Shown here: piece after piece, positions 30,078-31,415 of the stretch
Position numbering within the stretch: position 1 is the stretch's first letter
Layout of the letters: each line of letters opens with the position of its first letter
DNA from: E44-bin46 sp964354655
GTDB taxonomy: Bacteria > Chloroflexota > Dehalococcoidia > Dehalococcoidales > E44-bin46
Assembly: GCA_964354655.1 (NCBI GenBank)
Contig: CAYHAL010000014.1
Location: 1 to 31,415, forward strand
Direction of reading: 5' to 3'
DNA length: 31,415 nt
Position numbers and translations under genes: made by a program
The notes under the pieces: generated by a model
What the model was told of the DNA's origin: nothing
Databases searched by the model: none
Seen by the model: the letters and a program-made list of their open reading frames with translations, nothing else

Positions 30078-31010
30078 CTAGGGAGCCTTCTGCTTCGTTC
30101 GTCTCGGGCGGATGTGCTCCCACTCATCTTCTACTGAGTCTACACATGCCTCGATGTTTGCTTTCAACTCAGACTCATGAAAATGTAACACATGGTAATG
30201 CCGGGCCTTAAGATACGTATCTTTACGTTTATCACGCTTTTGCCTGTCCGGTAATCCATGCCAGTAGTCACCGTCACATTCAATGACGATTTGTGCTCCT
30301 GGAATTAGCGCGTCTACCACATAAAGTCCATCTATTGGTTGTTGTCTCATAAAAGGAATACGTCGCCGTTCAAGCTCAGCATAGAGAAGACTTTCAGGTG
30401 TGGTTTCTTGCTGTTGCTGGTAATAATGTTGCTTAATCTCAATACCCGCCCGCGCCATACGGCGCAGCACAGTATTACAACTGCATTTGAGCTGTGAAGC
30501 CATCGCACTGGCAGAAAGTTTCTCCACTTCGTACATGAATCGCAATCTATCTTCGTCCAGCTTCACCCTATCAATACCCTTGTTCCATCCTCCTATGGCG
30601 GGCGGTGGATGTTTTGGAGGTGGCAGATAACCCAAAGCTTTGCAAGCTTCAGGCCAACTATTATTGCCAAACCGAACCGCAATTGTTGACGAACTTCCCA
30701 TCTGCTTGTATTTAGTAAAATCTTCACAGGTTGGAGTACGTCCAAGTAAGTCGTAAATCCTGCGAAACTCACTCTTAAGCTCCTCATCAGGTATGCGAGA
30801 GCGAGTAGCATCAGGGTTCAGGCCTGCTTCGGTGAGGAATTGCTTCCAGCTACCGAACTTGTTTATGCAGGTTGTAGAGCAACCGACTTTTTTCCAGTGG
30901 TCAAACTCTGCCACTGTCGGCGGTTTACGCAATTGATGAGCAATCCTTCGGACTTCATCAAAGAGAGCTTTTCTTGGTATCTCCACAGAAAGACCTTGAT
31001 GGCTATCCAT
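30078..31010 (-). CDS. Vsr-like homing endonuclease-type protein
   Basis: The 310-residue protein has three parts. Residues 11-66 and 70-127 are two copies of a helical repeat (LRKPPTVAEFDHWKKVG...FGSWKQFLTEAGL; LGRTPTCEDFTKYKQMG...WPEACKALGYL) of the kind found beside HNH and other homing endonucleases. Residues about 153-190 form a helix-turn-helix (LSASAMASQLKCSCNTVLRR). Residues 203-293 are a Vsr/DUF559-type PD-(D/E)XK nuclease with a glutamate in TPES, Asp233, and the cluster ECDGDYWH (Glu244, Asp246, His251). The EDxHD group that includes I-Bth0305I uses this fold. It should cut a specific DNA site; the rRNA genes beside it are the obvious candidate, but this is inference. A Vsr-like repair or restriction role is the alternative. 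Confidence 0.82.
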   Translation of the reverse strand: MDSHQGLSVEIPRKALFDEVRRIAHQLRKPPTVAEFDHWKKVGCSTTCINKFGSWKQFLTEAGLNPDATRSRIPDEELKSEFRRIYDLLGRTPTCEDFTKYKQMGSSSTIAVRFGNNSWPEACKALGYLPPPKHPPPAIGGWNKGIDRVKLDEDRLRFMYEVEKLSASAMASQLKCSCNTVLRRMARAGIEIKQHYYQQQQETTPESLLYAELERRRIPFMRQQPIDGLYVVDALIPGAQIVIECDGDYWHGLPDRQKRDKRKDTYLKARHYHVLHFHESELKANIEACVDSVEDEWEHIRPRRTKQKAP

Positions 31011-31054
31011 TTTTACTAAACCACTCCAAGGTTACCCCTGATACTACAATGCTT

Positions 31055-31063
31055 ATTATATCA
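31055..31063 (-). promoter_or_regulatory. Extended -10 promoter of the endonuclease gene
   Basis: On the minus strand TGATATAAT gives a perfect -10 box (TATAAT) with the upstream TGN extension. No good -35 box is present at 17 bases. It lies about 45 bases before the ATG at 31010. Confidence 0.55.
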
Positions 31064-31128
31064 CGGATAGCTCAATAATTGACACACTGGCACTCTGAAT
31101 TGCCCACTCAACGCGGGTGAGCCTCCGA

Positions 31129-31200
31129 GAGAGGCGCTAGCCCCTCTAAAAAAATTTACCCCCTTCCCTTAACAAAGGGAAGGGGGTCAGGGGGATGGGT
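31129..31200. repeat. Right copy of the composite inverted repeat
   Basis: On the plus strand the order is a GAGAGGC/GCCCCTC hairpin, an A-rich spacer, a 12-base hairpin (CCCCCTTCCCTT with AAGGGAAGGGGG after a short loop), and AGGGGGATGGGT. This is the reverse complement, part by part, of the left copy. Here the A-rich spacer does not give a T tail on the minus strand, so it is not a terminator. Confidence 0.75.
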
Positions 31201-31226
31201 CACCACATAAAAAGCCCCTTAAAACA

Positions 31227-31263
31227 AAAAATCTACGGCAGCATAAAACCACCGTAGATTTTT
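31227..31263 (-). terminator. Strong terminator after the 23S rRNA gene
   Basis: AAAAATCTACGG (31227-31238) pairs with CCGTAGATTTTT (31252-31263) around a 13-base loop, and on the minus strand the stem is followed by TTTTTTGTTTT-type sequence. It starts about 27 bases past the 23S 3' end, so 23S transcription should stop here, before the endonuclease and 5S genes. Confidence 0.8.
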
Positions 31264-31289
31264 CTTTTGGCTAATATCAACTCTGAAGC

Positions 31290-31415
31290 AGATCAAGCCC
31301 TCGACCATTAGTACGGTTAAGCTAAGGACATTACTGCCCTTACACCCACCGCCTATCAAGCAAGTAGTCTACTTGCGGTCTTACCCCTTCCGAAGAAGGG
31401 TGGGAGATCTAATCT
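31290..31415 (-). rRNA. rrl: 23S ribosomal RNA, 3' end (partial)
   Basis: The minus strand ends with the conserved 23S tail: AGGCGGTGGGTGTAAGGGCA, then AACCGTACTAATGGTCGAGG and GCTTGATC. The gene continues beyond the right edge of the window. The mature 3' end is placed near 31290 from the tail and could be off by a few bases. Confidence 0.9.

Larger units (their letters stand above)
29959..31200. mobile_element. Candidate homing unit in the 23S–5S spacer, bounded by inverted repeats
   Basis: Inverted copies of a composite repeat of about 70-75 bases (29959-30033 and 31129-31200) enclose one gene, a Vsr-like endonuclease with homing-endonuclease-type repeats, together with its own promoter and terminator. 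The unit sits between the 23S terminator and the promoter of the YaaH-like gene. Limits are set by the repeats; no target-site duplication was identified. The repeats may instead be a widespread intergenic element that happens to occur on both sides. Confidence 0.5.

Overview
The window looks like chromosomal DNA of a Gram-positive-like or Chloroflexota-type bacterium; Dehalococcoidia is my best guess. The reasons are the clpC–radA–ispD–ispF–cysS gene order, a TGS-domain GTPase beside uvrC, a 23S rRNA gene with no 16S gene in view, and a Na+-pumping decarboxylase module. The taxonomic call is inference from content and not from any search.

Positions about 230 to 15180 form an accessory block with every convincing gene on the minus strand. 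Reading in the direction of transcription it holds: an unrecognised 297-residue protein, a Cro/XRE-type regulator, a P4/D5-type primase–helicase, small zinc-ribbon and excisionase-like proteins, a short tyrosine recombinase, a 1515-residue mosaic protein, a membrane-anchored CAP-domain protein, two small DNA-binding-type proteins, decayed DNA-methyltransferase fragments, and finally a zinc-ribbon protein, an S24-like protein and a large serine recombinase transcribed from one strong promoter. This looks like an integrated plasmid-like or phage-like element. No capsid, terminase or tail gene could be recognised, and no attachment repeats were found.

Positions 15200 to 28950 are mostly core genes. 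A HAD phosphatase points right. Everything else points left: a lipoprotein with an attenuator-like leader that carries a nine-residue leader peptide, a TGS GTPase, uvrC, a YbjQ-family protein, a small membrane protein, cysS with a duplicated C-terminal segment, ispF, ispD, radA, an oadB/biotin-carrier/oadG-like module, and clpC. Stop and start codons overlap or lie within a few bases at many junctions, so long polycistronic units are likely.

Positions 28950 to 31415 hold an unusual rRNA locus. The 3' end of 23S rRNA is followed by a strong terminator. Then comes a unit of about 1.2 kb with inverted repeats at its ends and a Vsr-like, homing-endonuclease-like gene inside, with its own extended -10 promoter and terminator. 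Next is a consensus promoter whose leader has tandem 39-base repeats, a probable GPR1/FUN34/YaaH-type membrane transporter, and only then 5S rRNA, immediately upstream of the clpC promoter. 5S therefore appears to be uncoupled from 23S and possibly expressed with the transporter. The rRNA-spacer homing unit and the 15-kb element with its 1515-residue protein are the two best candidates for something undescribed.
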